The position numbers and the translations under genes are program-made. Of a stretch of 64,000 bases of DNA, positions 19,344-27,238 are shown in pieces (within the stretch, counting starts at the first letter, position 1; every line of letters begins with the position of its first letter). The stretch is taken from the NCBI RefSeq assembly GCF_001753245.1, contig NZ_CP017415.1, forward strand, positions 1,082,501 to 1,146,500, written 5' to 3'. Origin of the DNA: Acidihalobacter yilgarnensis. Its GTDB lineage: Bacteria; Pseudomonadota; Gammaproteobacteria; DSM-5130; Acidihalobacteraceae. The notes beneath the pieces were generated by a model. That model saw nothing but the letters and a program-made list of their open reading frames with translations, searched no databases and was not told the origin of the DNA.

Positions 19344-20108
19344 TCACGTACGGGTGCAGACGGAGTTCGTGCGTTCTATATCCAGCGATAACTGCGCGGC
19401 AAGATTGTCGCACAGTTTGGTATATAACGATTTCATATCGCCTGTCATTCCACGGACTGCGTCTTGCAATGTAATGCTGTAAGCCGCGCGAGAGCCATGG
19501 TAGTCGATCAAGGGCGCTTCTTGCCGGAATACGATACCGAAACGTGTCAGCATGCGAGCCAGTCTAGGTTGCATCATGGCGCAGGCATGTGCTTCATCCA
19601 GCGCGTAAATCTCGCCCAGAGCGATTACCGACAGATAAAGGGCAAGCGAGACTAGCGGGAATGTCCTGAGTTCGATCTCTGAAGTTGGCGGCTTAGTCGT
19701 TTCCAGGCCTAGCGGAGATAAGCGTTCTCCTGCCCGTCGCCTGAATTGGGGCGAGACCGCCAATCGTGAGATCTCGAACAAGGTCTCGCGTGGAATTTTG
19801 CCAAGATCGGGTTTCTTGACGTGACTGTCGTAGGCAAGTTCCAGTGGAAGAAATTCCCCAGGGCCGAGAGAATCAGCGCAGACGACGCGCACGCAGCCCG
19901 CGATTGTCCCGCTGGGAATGTGTTCGGCATACAGGTGCGTGGCACGTGGGTCGAATACATCGCATTCACGTTCTCCTGGACAATCCTCTTCGCGTTCATA
20001 TTGGAATTCACGACAGTAAACTAACCAGCGTAAATGCTGGATCCGTTCAACTTCGCCCGGTGTGCGTGCCATGTGGATGGCGAAATATTTCAGGAACTCA
20101 AGCGGCAT
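19344..20108 (-). CDS. PEP-CTERM/exosortase-associated acyltransferase (FeeM-like GNAT)
   Basis: A 254-residue GNAT-fold protein resembling the exosortase-associated acyltransferase family, related to autoinducer synthases and N-acyl amino acid synthases such as FeeM. Recognisable features are RWLVYCREFQYE near the N-terminus, a long AGCVRVVCAD strand, and RETLFEISRLAVSP, which matches the acyl-acceptor/CoA region of the family. AGGGGGAA precedes the ATG at 20108, supporting it over an upstream ATG. No exosortase gene lies in the window. It likely attaches a fatty acyl group to an amino compound; substrate unknown. Confidence 0.75.
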   Translation of the reverse strand: MPLEFLKYFAIHMARTPGEVERIQHLRWLVYCREFQYEREEDCPGERECDVFDPRATHLYAEHIPSGTIAGCVRVVCADSLGPGEFLPLELAYDSHVKKPDLGKIPRETLFEISRLAVSPQFRRRAGERLSPLGLETTKPPTSEIELRTFPLVSLALYLSVIALGEIYALDEAHACAMMQPRLARMLTRFGIVFRQEAPLIDYHGSRAAYSITLQDAVRGMTGDMKSLYTKLCDNLAAQLSLDIERTNSVCTRT

Positions 20109-20239
20109 GATGTTCCCCCTTCTGGCCCGATGCACGACTGGCCCTGTTGCAAGCCTTTTTGTCGGTTTGTGTTAATTGTCCCCGTATTGTTGAGCATACA
20201 CTCAAGCGCGGTAATTCGCCCGGCATGGCATGCATGCGG

Positions 20240-21937
20240 TTACGGCATATACCCGAGCGCCTCAAGTTTTAGCAGGATGAGTTGCACAATTGCCTCCGGT
20301 GAGGCATCGGTAGTATCCAGTTTCAGATCGGGTGACTCCGGTTCCTCATAGGGATCGTCTATCCCTGTAAAATCCTTTATTAAGCCAGCGCGCGCCTTGG
20401 CATAAAGACCCTTGCGATCACGTGCTTCGCAGATACTTAATGGCGTTGCCACATGGATCTCTACAAAACCGCCAACGGCTTCAATCATTTGCCTGACTTC
20501 ACGCCTGGTGGCGGTGTATGGCGCGATGGGTGCGCAAATCGCTATCCCACGATTTTTGGTGATCTCGCTTGCTACGAAGCCGATCCTGCTGACATTGAGA
20601 TCACGATGTTCCTTGGAGAAACCGAGTTCACTCGAGAGGTGGGTTCTGACAATATCACCATCGAGCAGAGAAACCGGCCGGCCGCCAACTTCCATCAATT
20701 TGACGAGTAAGGCATTCGCTAATGTGGATTTGCCAGATCCTGATAGTCCGGTAAAAAACACGGTAAAGCCTTGAGCATATCGAGGTGGATATGTCCGTCT
20801 GAGTTCGGTGACGATCTCTGGATACGTGAACCAGTCTGGAATATCCAAACCCTCGCGAAGTCGGCGTCTCAATTCAGTGCCGGATATTGAGCGTACAGTT
20901 TCATCAGGGAGGATTTCATCACTGGGCGCATATTCCGAGCGCTCCTCGACGTACACCATGGCTTGGAACGGAATCATGTGTATGCCGAGTTCCTCCTGAT
21001 GTTTGTACATGAGGTCCTGTGCATCGTAGGTGCCATAAATTTCATTACCCAGGCTATCGCACCCCGGGCTGGCGTGATCGCGGCCCACGATAAAATGGCT
21101 GCATCCATAATTGCGTCGGATGATGGCATGCCAAAGCGCCTCACGCGGGCCCGCCATGCGCATAGCAAGCGGTAACAACGATAGCATCGTGGTTTGCTCT
21201 GGGAAGCGATGCAATGCATGTTCGTAGCACCGTACGCGAGTGTAATGATCGACATCGCCGGGTTTGGTCATACCCACAACGGGATGAAGCAGAAGATTGG
21301 CTTCAGCTTGCTGGGCTGCTCTGAAAGTCAATTCAACATGCGCCCTGTGCATAGGATTGCGCGTCTGGAAAGCGACTACGCGTTGCCAGCCTCTACGTAT
21401 GAATTCATTGCGAAGTTGTTCGGGTGTGTAGCGTGATTGACGGAAATCGTAGTGAGGCGGCGGCGTGACACCGCTTAAGGTTCCGCCTATGTAGGTTTCA
21501 TTGGTACGGTGATAAAGATGGTCTACGCCTGGGTGTGCCTGGTCCTGCGTGCCATATACGCAGTCGGCCTCGATTTTTTTGTCTGCGACCCAGCGCGTGG
21601 AAACCTTCATGTGGGCAATCAATAGACCTTCGGCATTCCGCAACTCAATCGACTCGCCAATTTCGATCGACGCTGCAAATTCTGACGTGACATCCAGTGT
21701 CAGTGGCATGGGCCAGAGTGTGTGGTCCATTAGCCTCATTTCATGGAGTACGCGATTGTAATCATCCTCATTCATAAAGCCACTTAGGGGTGAAAAAGCC
21801 CCATTGAGCAATAATTCCGTATCACATAGCTGGCGTGCGCTCAGTACCCACGAATGGCGTAGCGCTACCATGGGTTCCGGTGAGGTTTGGTATAGGTTTT
21901 TAAGCGTGCCGCCATATGGGGTGATCAATTGAATCAT
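20240..21937 (-). CDS. Bifunctional sulfate adenylyltransferase/APS kinase (makes PAPS)
   Basis: A 565-residue fusion: ATP sulfurylase at about 1-385 (QTRNPMHRAH, GRDHASPG) followed by APS kinase at about 395-560 (P-loop FTGLSGSGKST, LDGDIVRTHLSSELGFS, TPLSICEARDRKGLY). The ATG at 21937 has AAGGAG seven bases upstream and begins MIQLITPYGG, the usual start. It makes PAPS, the donor for sulfotransferases. The assimilatory reductase CysH in this window looks APS-specific, so PAPS made here is probably for sulfating something else. No sulfotransferase gene is visible nearby. It is encoded in the A+T-richer island. Confidence 0.92.
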   Translation of the reverse strand: MIQLITPYGGTLKNLYQTSPEPMVALRHSWVLSARQLCDTELLLNGAFSPLSGFMNEDDYNRVLHEMRLMDHTLWPMPLTLDVTSEFAASIEIGESIELRNAEGLLIAHMKVSTRWVADKKIEADCVYGTQDQAHPGVDHLYHRTNETYIGGTLSGVTPPPHYDFRQSRYTPEQLRNEFIRRGWQRVVAFQTRNPMHRAHVELTFRAAQQAEANLLLHPVVGMTKPGDVDHYTRVRCYEHALHRFPEQTTMLSLLPLAMRMAGPREALWHAIIRRNYGCSHFIVGRDHASPGCDSLGNEIYGTYDAQDLMYKHQEELGIHMIPFQAMVYVEERSEYAPSDEILPDETVRSISGTELRRRLREGLDIPDWFTYPEIVTELRRTYPPRYAQGFTVFFTGLSGSGKSTLANALLVKLMEVGGRPVSLLDGDIVRTHLSSELGFSKEHRDLNVSRIGFVASEITKNRGIAICAPIAPYTATRREVRQMIEAVGGFVEIHVATPLSICEARDRKGLYAKARAGLIKDFTGIDDPYEEPESPDLKLDTTDASPEAIVQLILLKLEALGYMP

Positions 21938-22043
21938 TGCCGAACTCCTTTGGCTGGCTGGAGACATTTACTAGACGGCCTTGTTTGACGTGATGGCGCG
22001 ATTAAGTTGCGTGCCTGTCTTCGTTTAAAGGACATGTCCGTAT

Positions 22044-22961
22044 TCAGGTTTCGGAACGCGCCATGCGTTTCAGTTTCCGCCTGGCGATAACCAAAACCAG
22101 GCGTTGTATCGGATTTCGATTGCCGCCGGGACGCCAGGTATGTACGAGGCGTTGCCGGTAAGCGTCAAACTGTAAACCGTGTGGTGCAACTGAAACCGGG
22201 CCGCGTTTGAGTAACAACTTCAAGGCGGCTGTCGAGGCGATTCCGGCGCAGAGCTCACAGGCCATTGGAGTAGAAGGGCCGCGTTGTTCCTTGAAATTCA
22301 CCGCGTTGGGGTCTGCCAGATAGCCCTGATGAAGGATTCTGGGGGCGAGGCCTATTAGGAATCTCAGGAGCTGCTCTTCGTAGGGTTGTCCTTCGAGTTG
22401 GAAATAGTCCTCGAACGACATGCTTTTCGGCGAAAAAACCAGGAGACCAGCTCCCATGCCGAGCGGTGCTGCAGTGATCGCTGGAATACCGCGTTCTTGG
22501 CAAGCGGCGAATACGGCGCGACGTATGCCGACTTCGAAAAAATCCAGGCCATCGACATAGAGGTCGACGTCATTCAGGAAATCATCGAGATTGTCGAGGG
22601 ACACGCCTTCGGGATGTGGGGTGATCTGAGTATTCGGATTGATATCCTGTGCGAGCCGAGAGATGACGTCGAGCTTCGCTTGTCCCAGCGTGGAGTGGAA
22701 GGCGCCGGCCTGACGATTCATATTGACTTGTGCGAAGGTGTCCATGTCGGCCAGACTGAATCGCTGTATGCCGAGTCTCGCAAGCGTGAGGACGTGTGAG
22801 CCGCCGACGCCGCCCAAACCGGCGACGGCGATTTTTTTGTCCTTGAGTATGTTGCGTTCCGATTGGGTGATCCACCCGATCGTACGAGAAAAAGCTTCGT
22901 CGTAACTATGGTTGTCCAATTGGATGGCCCCGCGAGCTGAAAAACAAATCCTAGCGGACAA
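22044..22961 (-). CDS. ThiF/MoeB/HesA-family E1-like adenylyltransferase
   Basis: Up to 305 residues with the Rossmann ATP-binding motif GLGGVGGSHVLTLARLG (about 49-65), the DMDTFAQVNMNRQ segment with the conserved acidic, Asn and Arg residues, and a lysine in GQAKLDV. Such enzymes adenylate a carboxyl terminus. There is a single CxxC (ACELCAG, about 237-243) but no paired zinc-binding cysteines. The start is uncertain: a TTG at 22961 or a second TTG at 22919; no ATG fits. It is first in the minus-strand group with sat-cysC, acyltransferase and flippase. No ubiquitin-like or ThiS-like partner was seen, so the substrate is unknown. Confidence 0.8.
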   Translation of the reverse strand: MSARICFSARGAIQLDNHSYDEAFSRTIGWITQSERNILKDKKIAVAGLGGVGGSHVLTLARLGIQRFSLADMDTFAQVNMNRQAGAFHSTLGQAKLDVISRLAQDINPNTQITPHPEGVSLDNLDDFLNDVDLYVDGLDFFEVGIRRAVFAACQERGIPAITAAPLGMGAGLLVFSPKSMSFEDYFQLEGQPYEEQLLRFLIGLAPRILHQGYLADPNAVNFKEQRGPSTPMACELCAGIASTAALKLLLKRGPVSVAPHGLQFDAYRQRLVHTWRPGGNRNPIQRLVLVIARRKLKRMARSET

Positions 22962-23486
22962 CGGAAGAAAAGGCGCCTACAAAGACGCCTTTGGCGTTGA
23001 AGTCGATTCGAATGATGCTTAACGACCAGAATTCACCGCGCAATAGGGGTGATATTGATCATTTTGTCCATCGGACTCGATAGGTCGGCCATACTAAATT
23101 ATTTATGCAAATATCGAGCCTACTGTTGATGATGTGGGTGGTGTTTTTATAAGTTGTTGTTATATTGGCGGTATTTAAAGGGATGCGTCTCTATCATCGA
23201 TACGGGTGTGTTGTCTCGATCCTGGATTTGTAAATATTTCCGACGATCCCTGCTTATTTTGAGGACAGCAGTGCGATCATTGGACGAGATGAGTGGTCCA
23301 GCCGTAAAAAATCTCGACACTATTCAGTCGGTTGAGTATGGGTCAGTTGTTGCGATGATGGAGTCGTACCGGGAGGTTATCGGTAGCGGGTGGCCGACTT
23401 GTCGCGGGCGTAAGGATTTGTATCCGTTGCGAGTGCGGCAAGGCTGTCTCTGTCGTTGTGGGCATTTGGATTGGATGTCGGGCCGT
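22962..23486. other. Intergenic region, A+T-rich, no supported gene
   Basis: About 525 bp between the E1-like gene and the ABC permease. A hairpin, AAAGGCG (22969-22975) with CGCCTTT (22986-22992), lies just upstream of the E1-like gene and may act in its leader. The stretch 23090-23240 is strongly A+T-rich. An open frame on the plus strand (23154-23522) looks non-coding and overlaps the permease gene. Confidence 0.5.
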
Positions 23487-24289
23487 TCAGTTGGCGCTCT
23501 CCGCGTGGTAGCGGGCGAGTAGGCCGCTACGCACGGCGTGACGATAGACATACAGGAAGTAGGCGGTGGCCGCTACGATATACAACGCAGCAAGCGCGAA
23601 ACTCCACATCAACGTGATTAGTGGGAAATGGGCGCCGGCGGCCAGGGCGCGGATGCCGTCGAAGACGTATGCAGGTGGTAGCAGACGGCCAATAGCCTGC
23701 ATCCAGGTCGGTAGCGTGCTCAAGGGATAAAAAACCCCGGCGAAGGGTGAAATCACAGCTGGGATGGGCCAGATCAGCCATTCGGAGGCGGGGCCTAGAC
23801 GCAGTACCAGCGCGCTACAGAAGATGCCCAGCGCGATGCCGAACAGGAACAGAATGGCCAAGAATGGGATCAACAGCAGGCCATAGGCCAGAAATGAGAG
23901 TCCAAAGATCGTGCTCGCCATGACCATCATCAATGCGAGACCCAGGGCGCTGGTCACAATGCTGGTCAGCACCAATCCGCTGACATATTCGGGATGCTCA
24001 GTGGTGTGGCGAACAGATTAAGGAAATTACGCGCCCAGATGTCCTCGAAGAAGGCTGCAGTCATGCCGAGCATCACGCGTGTGAAAAAGTCCCAGAGCAG
24101 GACTGCGCCCAGTAGGCGGGGCACGAAGTCAAGACCGCTGCCTGAGATCTGATTGAGGTAGCGCGTAAAGAACCCCCACAGCACCATATCGACGCCGACC
24201 CAGATGAAAATAGGCAGTATGCGTGCAGGGCTGCCGCGCATGATGTAGAACTGACGCAACGCGATGGCGGCGATACGCTGTAGATTCAT
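23487..24289 (-). pseudogene. ABC-2 type transporter permease, split by a frameshift
   Basis: Two adjoining frames together encode one permease of about 260 residues. The N-terminal part (24289-23966) starts MNLQRIAAIALRQFYI and has two helices; the C-terminal part (from about 23985) contains four helices and the segment WPIPAVISPFAGVFYPLSTLP, typical of ABC-2 permeases of the NodJ type. The break is near 23978-23985: reading FATPLSIP then EYVSGLVLTS needs one extra base. It overlaps the ATPase gene by 4 bp. The exporter probably moves a polysaccharide or lipid. A single-base deletion, real or from sequencing, is the simplest explanation. Confidence 0.8.
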
Positions 24290-25065
24290 GAAGTCGTCGA
24301 TCCGAAGGCGAGCGGCTCGCGCGCGATGTGTATGAACAGATCTTCAAGGGTTTCACGTCCATGCGCTCGCGGTAAGGCGCGTGGGTCGCCCTCCAATAGG
24401 ATGCGTCCGCGGGCAAGAAACAGGACCCGGTCGCAAACTTCGGCCACCTCATACATATTGTGCGAGGTCCACAACACACCACAATGTCGGCGATCCGCAA
24501 AGGCACGCAGGCGCGCACGGATGTCGTGCGCGCTGGCGGGGTCCAGCGAGGCGGTAGGTTCGTCGAGCAGCAGCAGTTGCGGCTCGTTGAGCATGGCCTT
24601 GGCCAAAGCAACCCGAGTCTGTTCGCCGGAGGAAAGTACGCCACATTTTTGGCCGCGGTAGCGCTCGAGATCGAATTCGGCGATCAGCGATTCGATTCTG
24701 GCGCCCAGATTGTCCACGCCATAGAGCATGCCGAATATTTTGAGATTCTGATAAACCGTCATGTTGCCGGGTAGCGGCGCGTAGATCGCGGCGAAATTGG
24801 TGCGCGATAACGCTTGCTGACGCTCGGTGGCGAGATTGGCTCCCTCAATCAAGATTGCACCGGCCGTCGGTTCGAGGATGCCAAGGATCATATTGATGAT
24901 GGTCGTCTTGCCCGCGCCATTGGGGCCTAGGAGGCCGACGATTTCGTTGTGCTTGACCTCTAACCCGACGCCGTCCACGGCTACGGTAGTGCCGTACTGT
25001 TTGCGTAACGCATGCACGATTAATGCGGGCGCTGGGTCACTAAGGGGCTGGGTGCTTGTGATCAA
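24286..25065 (-). CDS. ABC transporter ATP-binding protein (ABC-2 exporter)
   Basis: A 259-residue ATPase with Walker A GPNGAGKTT, signature LSSGEQTRVALAKAM (variant of LSGGQ), Walker B LLLLDEPTASLDP and the switch histidine in LWTSHNMYE. It pairs with the permease just downstream, overlapping by 4 bp. The apparent start is a TTG at 25065 with no good ribosome site; a GTG 16 codons later is the alternative. Polysaccharide deacetylase lies 73 bp upstream on the same strand, which suggests export of a modified sugar polymer, by analogy with NodB-NodIJ. This substrate guess is inference. Confidence 0.88.
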   Translation of the reverse strand: MITSTQPLSDPAPALIVHALRKQYGTTVAVDGVGLEVKHNEIVGLLGPNGAGKTTIINMILGILEPTAGAILIEGANLATERQQALSRTNFAAIYAPLPGNMTVYQNLKIFGMLYGVDNLGARIESLIAEFDLERYRGQKCGVLSSGEQTRVALAKAMLNEPQLLLLDEPTASLDPASAHDIRARLRAFADRRHCGVLWTSHNMYEVAEVCDRVLFLARGRILLEGDPRALPRAHGRETLEDLFIHIAREPLAFGSTTS

Positions 25066-25138
25066 GAGGGGAATCTCGTGCGTGCTGCGATGTTTGTATG
25101 CAGGGGGTCACAGTCCATGTGCAAGATACGGCGCCTCG

Positions 25139-26005
25139 TCAGCTGTGCAGACTGGGCTCTCGATTCGCAGTGGCGTGAGGTATCCCCATATTCGGCGGTA
25201 GTGCAATCGCCCGCAGCCCTTGCGTGGCCAGGTGATCAAGCAGCAGTGGCAGTACTTCGAGTGCAAGAGGCGGCGTGTCTTTACCGCTACGGGTGTCGTG
25301 AAGCAACAGGATATCGCCGGGCGTGAGCCCTTGGATCAGGCGCTGATATACCCGGTGTGGATCGCGCAAGATGCGATCGTAACCGCGTCGGGTCCAGGCG
25401 ACGTGTGTCAGATCGAGCCGGCGCAACACTCCGGCGAGGAGCGGGCTGCGAAACCCCATAGGGGCGCGGAAATATCGCGGTATCTGGCCGCCGGTCTCGC
25501 TCAGTACGCGTTGTGCGGCCAGGATATCCCCAAGTAGCGCGCCAGCACCGAAGGCTGCAAACGCGGGAGCGTGGCGGTCGCTGTGATTTTCCACGCTGTG
25601 TCCGCGCCGTAGGATCTCACGGATCAGCTCGGGATGACGCGCGGCCTTTTGGCCGACGCAGAAGAAGCTTGCGTGGGCATCGTAGCGCTCAAGAATATCC
25701 AAAATCAGCGGCGTGACGGTTGGGTCCGGGCCGTCGTCAAAGGTCAGGGCGACGGCGCCCTGCGCGGCATCCTCATTCGGTAGCCGCGCGAAATTTGGAC
25801 CCAGCAGGCGGCAGCGTGGACAGAGCACAAGGGCGAACATGATTAGCAGATTGAGGCTCAGGATGGAGAGTCCTTCGCGCCAATCGATCACACCCAGCCA
25901 CACGGCCAACCCATTCAGGGTTTGGACACATAACGTAATCTGGTGTGCAGCAACCATGCGTTGTGGCAAAAAGGTGGCGGGCAAGGGCGTGATCGGTCGG
26001 GCCAT
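25139..26005 (-). CDS. Polysaccharide deacetylase (NodB/CE4 family)
   Basis: A 288-residue protein with two hydrophobic segments at the N-terminus (about 20-60) followed by a NodB domain. CE4 motifs are visible: ALTFDDGPDPTVT (motif 1, catalytic and metal Asp), VENHSDRH (motif 2, two metal His), RYFRAPMGFRSP (motif 3) and LLHD (motif 5). It would remove N- or O-acetyl groups from an envelope or exported polysaccharide. It appears to head the operon with the ABC exporter. The divergent 128-bp gap to the glutathione peroxidase gene should hold both promoters. Confidence 0.88.
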   Translation of the reverse strand: MARPITPLPATFLPQRMVAAHQITLCVQTLNGLAVWLGVIDWREGLSILSLNLLIMFALVLCPRCRLLGPNFARLPNEDAAQGAVALTFDDGPDPTVTPLILDILERYDAHASFFCVGQKAARHPELIREILRRGHSVENHSDRHAPAFAAFGAGALLGDILAAQRVLSETGGQIPRYFRAPMGFRSPLLAGVLRRLDLTHVAWTRRGYDRILRDPHRVYQRLIQGLTPGDILLLHDTRSGKDTPPLALEVLPLLLDHLATQGLRAIALPPNMGIPHATANREPSLHS

Positions 26006-26133
26006 ATCACCGTGTCGACGTGGATTGAGCTTGGATGTTGCCTATGCGTGTCGCGCCTGTCGAGGGGTTGGTGTAAAGACTGCGCTCGACGTTGCGTTCC
26101 GGTTAACCTCGAAGAGAATGCTGGGAGGGATTG

Positions 26134-26613
26134 ATGGGTCTGTATGAAATACCCCTAACTACGATTGATGGACGAACTTGTACCTTGTCGCGTTATCGCG
26201 GGAGGGTGTTGCTGATTGTCAACGTCGCCAGTCGCTGCCTGTTCACACCTCAATACGCCGCCCTGGAGACGCTTCATCGACGCTATGTCGATGCCGGTCT
26301 GAGCATACTGGGCTTCCCCTGTGATCAATTCGGGCATCAGGAGCCTGGCGGTGAGGCGGAAATTGCTGATTTTTGTGCGGCCCGCTATGCGGTGACTTTT
26401 CCAATGTTCGCCAAGATCGAGGTGAACGGGGAGAGCGCCCATGCGCTATATCGCTTGCTGACGGCGGCGGCGCCCGGTTGGTGGGGCGTGGAACGCATCC
26501 GTTGGAATTTCACCAAATTTCTGGTTGATCGAGAGGGACGCGTCTATAGCCGGCATGCGCCACAGACCGCGCCCCGACGGCTGGAACGCGGCATCAGGCG
26601 CTTGCTCGGCTAG
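26134..26613 (+). CDS. Glutathione peroxidase family thiol peroxidase
   Basis: A 159-residue protein of the glutathione/thioredoxin peroxidase family. The peroxidatic cysteine is in VNVASRCLFTPQ, and the tetrad partners are in FPCDQFGHQEPG and WNFTKFLVDREG. The second cysteine in FPCDQF is where thioredoxin-dependent members carry one nearby. The ATG at 26134 is preceded by GGGAGGG. It is a single gene that converges on the bufferin-like gene. Confidence 0.9.
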   Translation: MGLYEIPLTTIDGRTCTLSRYRGRVLLIVNVASRCLFTPQYAALETLHRRYVDAGLSILGFPCDQFGHQEPGGEAEIADFCAARYAVTFPMFAKIEVNGESAHALYRLLTAAAPGWWGVERIRWNFTKFLVDREGRVYSRHAPQTAPRRLERGIRRLLG

Positions 26614-26643
26614 AGAGGGTGTCGGTCGGTGGCGCGGGGCTAC

Positions 26644-27033
26644 CTAACCTTGATGTGGTGCCATCAAGGCATGGATTTTCTTGCTGAGCATTTCCATGGT
26701 GGCCTTACGCTCGGCGGGTGCCATGGCCATGAGTTTTTTGTGGAAGGCTTGTTCACGCTTGAGGGCAACCGGCGTCGTGTGCGTGGTGCCGCCAGCGATC
26801 ATCCCGCAGACGCCCTGAGGTACCAGGATAAAGGCATTGGGGTCGCGGGATTTGGGGTCGGTGCCGGCGCAGGAGCCAGTGGCGGTCTTGCATGCATTCT
26901 TGTGAGCGGCGTTGACGCCAAAGCATTTGACCATCTTCGGCGCGTCGGCGTGGGCGACGATCGGTGAGAGTAGTGGCGCGGCGGCCACGAGGCTACCGAG
27001 GGCGAGGCGAACGGCCTGATGCATATGTTTCAT
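26644..27033 (-). CDS. Bufferin-like (BufA1/DUF2282) precursor, orphan
   Basis: A 130-residue protein starting with a Sec signal peptide (about 1-29, ending VAHA) and then four cysteines in [19 protein letters not shown] and QGVCGMI, the DUF2282 pattern. Members of this family called bufferins are ribosomal peptides that bind copper and are modified by BufB (DUF692) with BufC. Neither partner gene is adjacent. A helical, Met- and Lys-rich tail (about 85-130) follows the cysteine domain and is longer than in short bufferins. The ATG at 27033 (GAGG upstream) gives the clean signal peptide. An unmodified metal-binding role is possible. Confidence 0.75.
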   Translation of the reverse strand: MKHMHQAVRLALGSLVAAAPLLSPIVAHADAPKMVKCFGVNAAHKNACKTATGSCAGTDPKSRDPNAFILVPQGVCGMIAGGTTHTTPVALKREQAFHKKLMAMAPAERKATMEMLSKKIHALMAPHQG

Positions 27034-27109
27034 CGAGTGATTCCTCATGATTACCGCTAGGAGTGCCAAGGTAGACCGTTTACTGAGCACGCAGTTCCAC
27101 AACCTGAAA

Positions 27110-27137
27110 TTGTGTTGTCATCTAGAGCGGGCATAAT
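27110..27137 (+). promoter_or_regulatory. Sigma-70-like promoter in front of an orphan terminator
   Basis: TTGTGT (27110-27115) and CATAAT (27132-27137) are separated by 16 bp on the plus strand, upstream of no plus-strand gene. Together with the terminator at 27197-27229 they bracket a possible transcript of about 85 nt. Confidence 0.35.
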
Positions 27138-27143
27138 CCACAT

Positions 27144-27229
27144 GCTGTCGCGTGACTGGCCACGTGGTGGTGGAAATTCGATACTTTCCTCCTTATAAGC
27201 CCCGCACAGGGATGTGTGGGGCTTTTTTT
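27144..27229 (+). ncRNA. Candidate small RNA between two minus-strand genes
   Basis: Inferred only from a plausible promoter (27110-27137) and a very strong intrinsic terminator (27197-27229) on the plus strand, with no plus-strand coding frame between them. It would run divergent from the bufferin-like gene and antisense to the region downstream of the CDF transporter. No homology to a known RNA is claimed. Confidence 0.3.
27197..27229 (+). terminator. Intrinsic terminator, plus strand
   Basis: A 12-bp stem (AAGCCCCGCACA with TGTGTGGGGCTT, one G-T pair) closes a GGGA tetraloop and is followed by seven T on the plus strand. Both flanking genes are on the minus strand, so it matches neither. 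The minus-strand reading ends in CTTATAAGG and would be a poor terminator for them. Confidence 0.8.
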
Positions 27230-27238
27230 GTCTCGCGT

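Noticed and set aside
23033-23062. Nine-codon minus-strand frame (MINITPIAR) just upstream of the E1-like gene, reminiscent of the MccA-MccB arrangement
   Set aside because: No ribosome site, does not end in Asn, and such short frames are expected by chance; the enzyme has no clear MccB-specific feature.
23154-23522. Plus-strand open frame of 122 codons in the A+T-rich gap
   Set aside because: TTG start without ribosome site, no recognisable motif, and it runs into the permease gene on the other strand.
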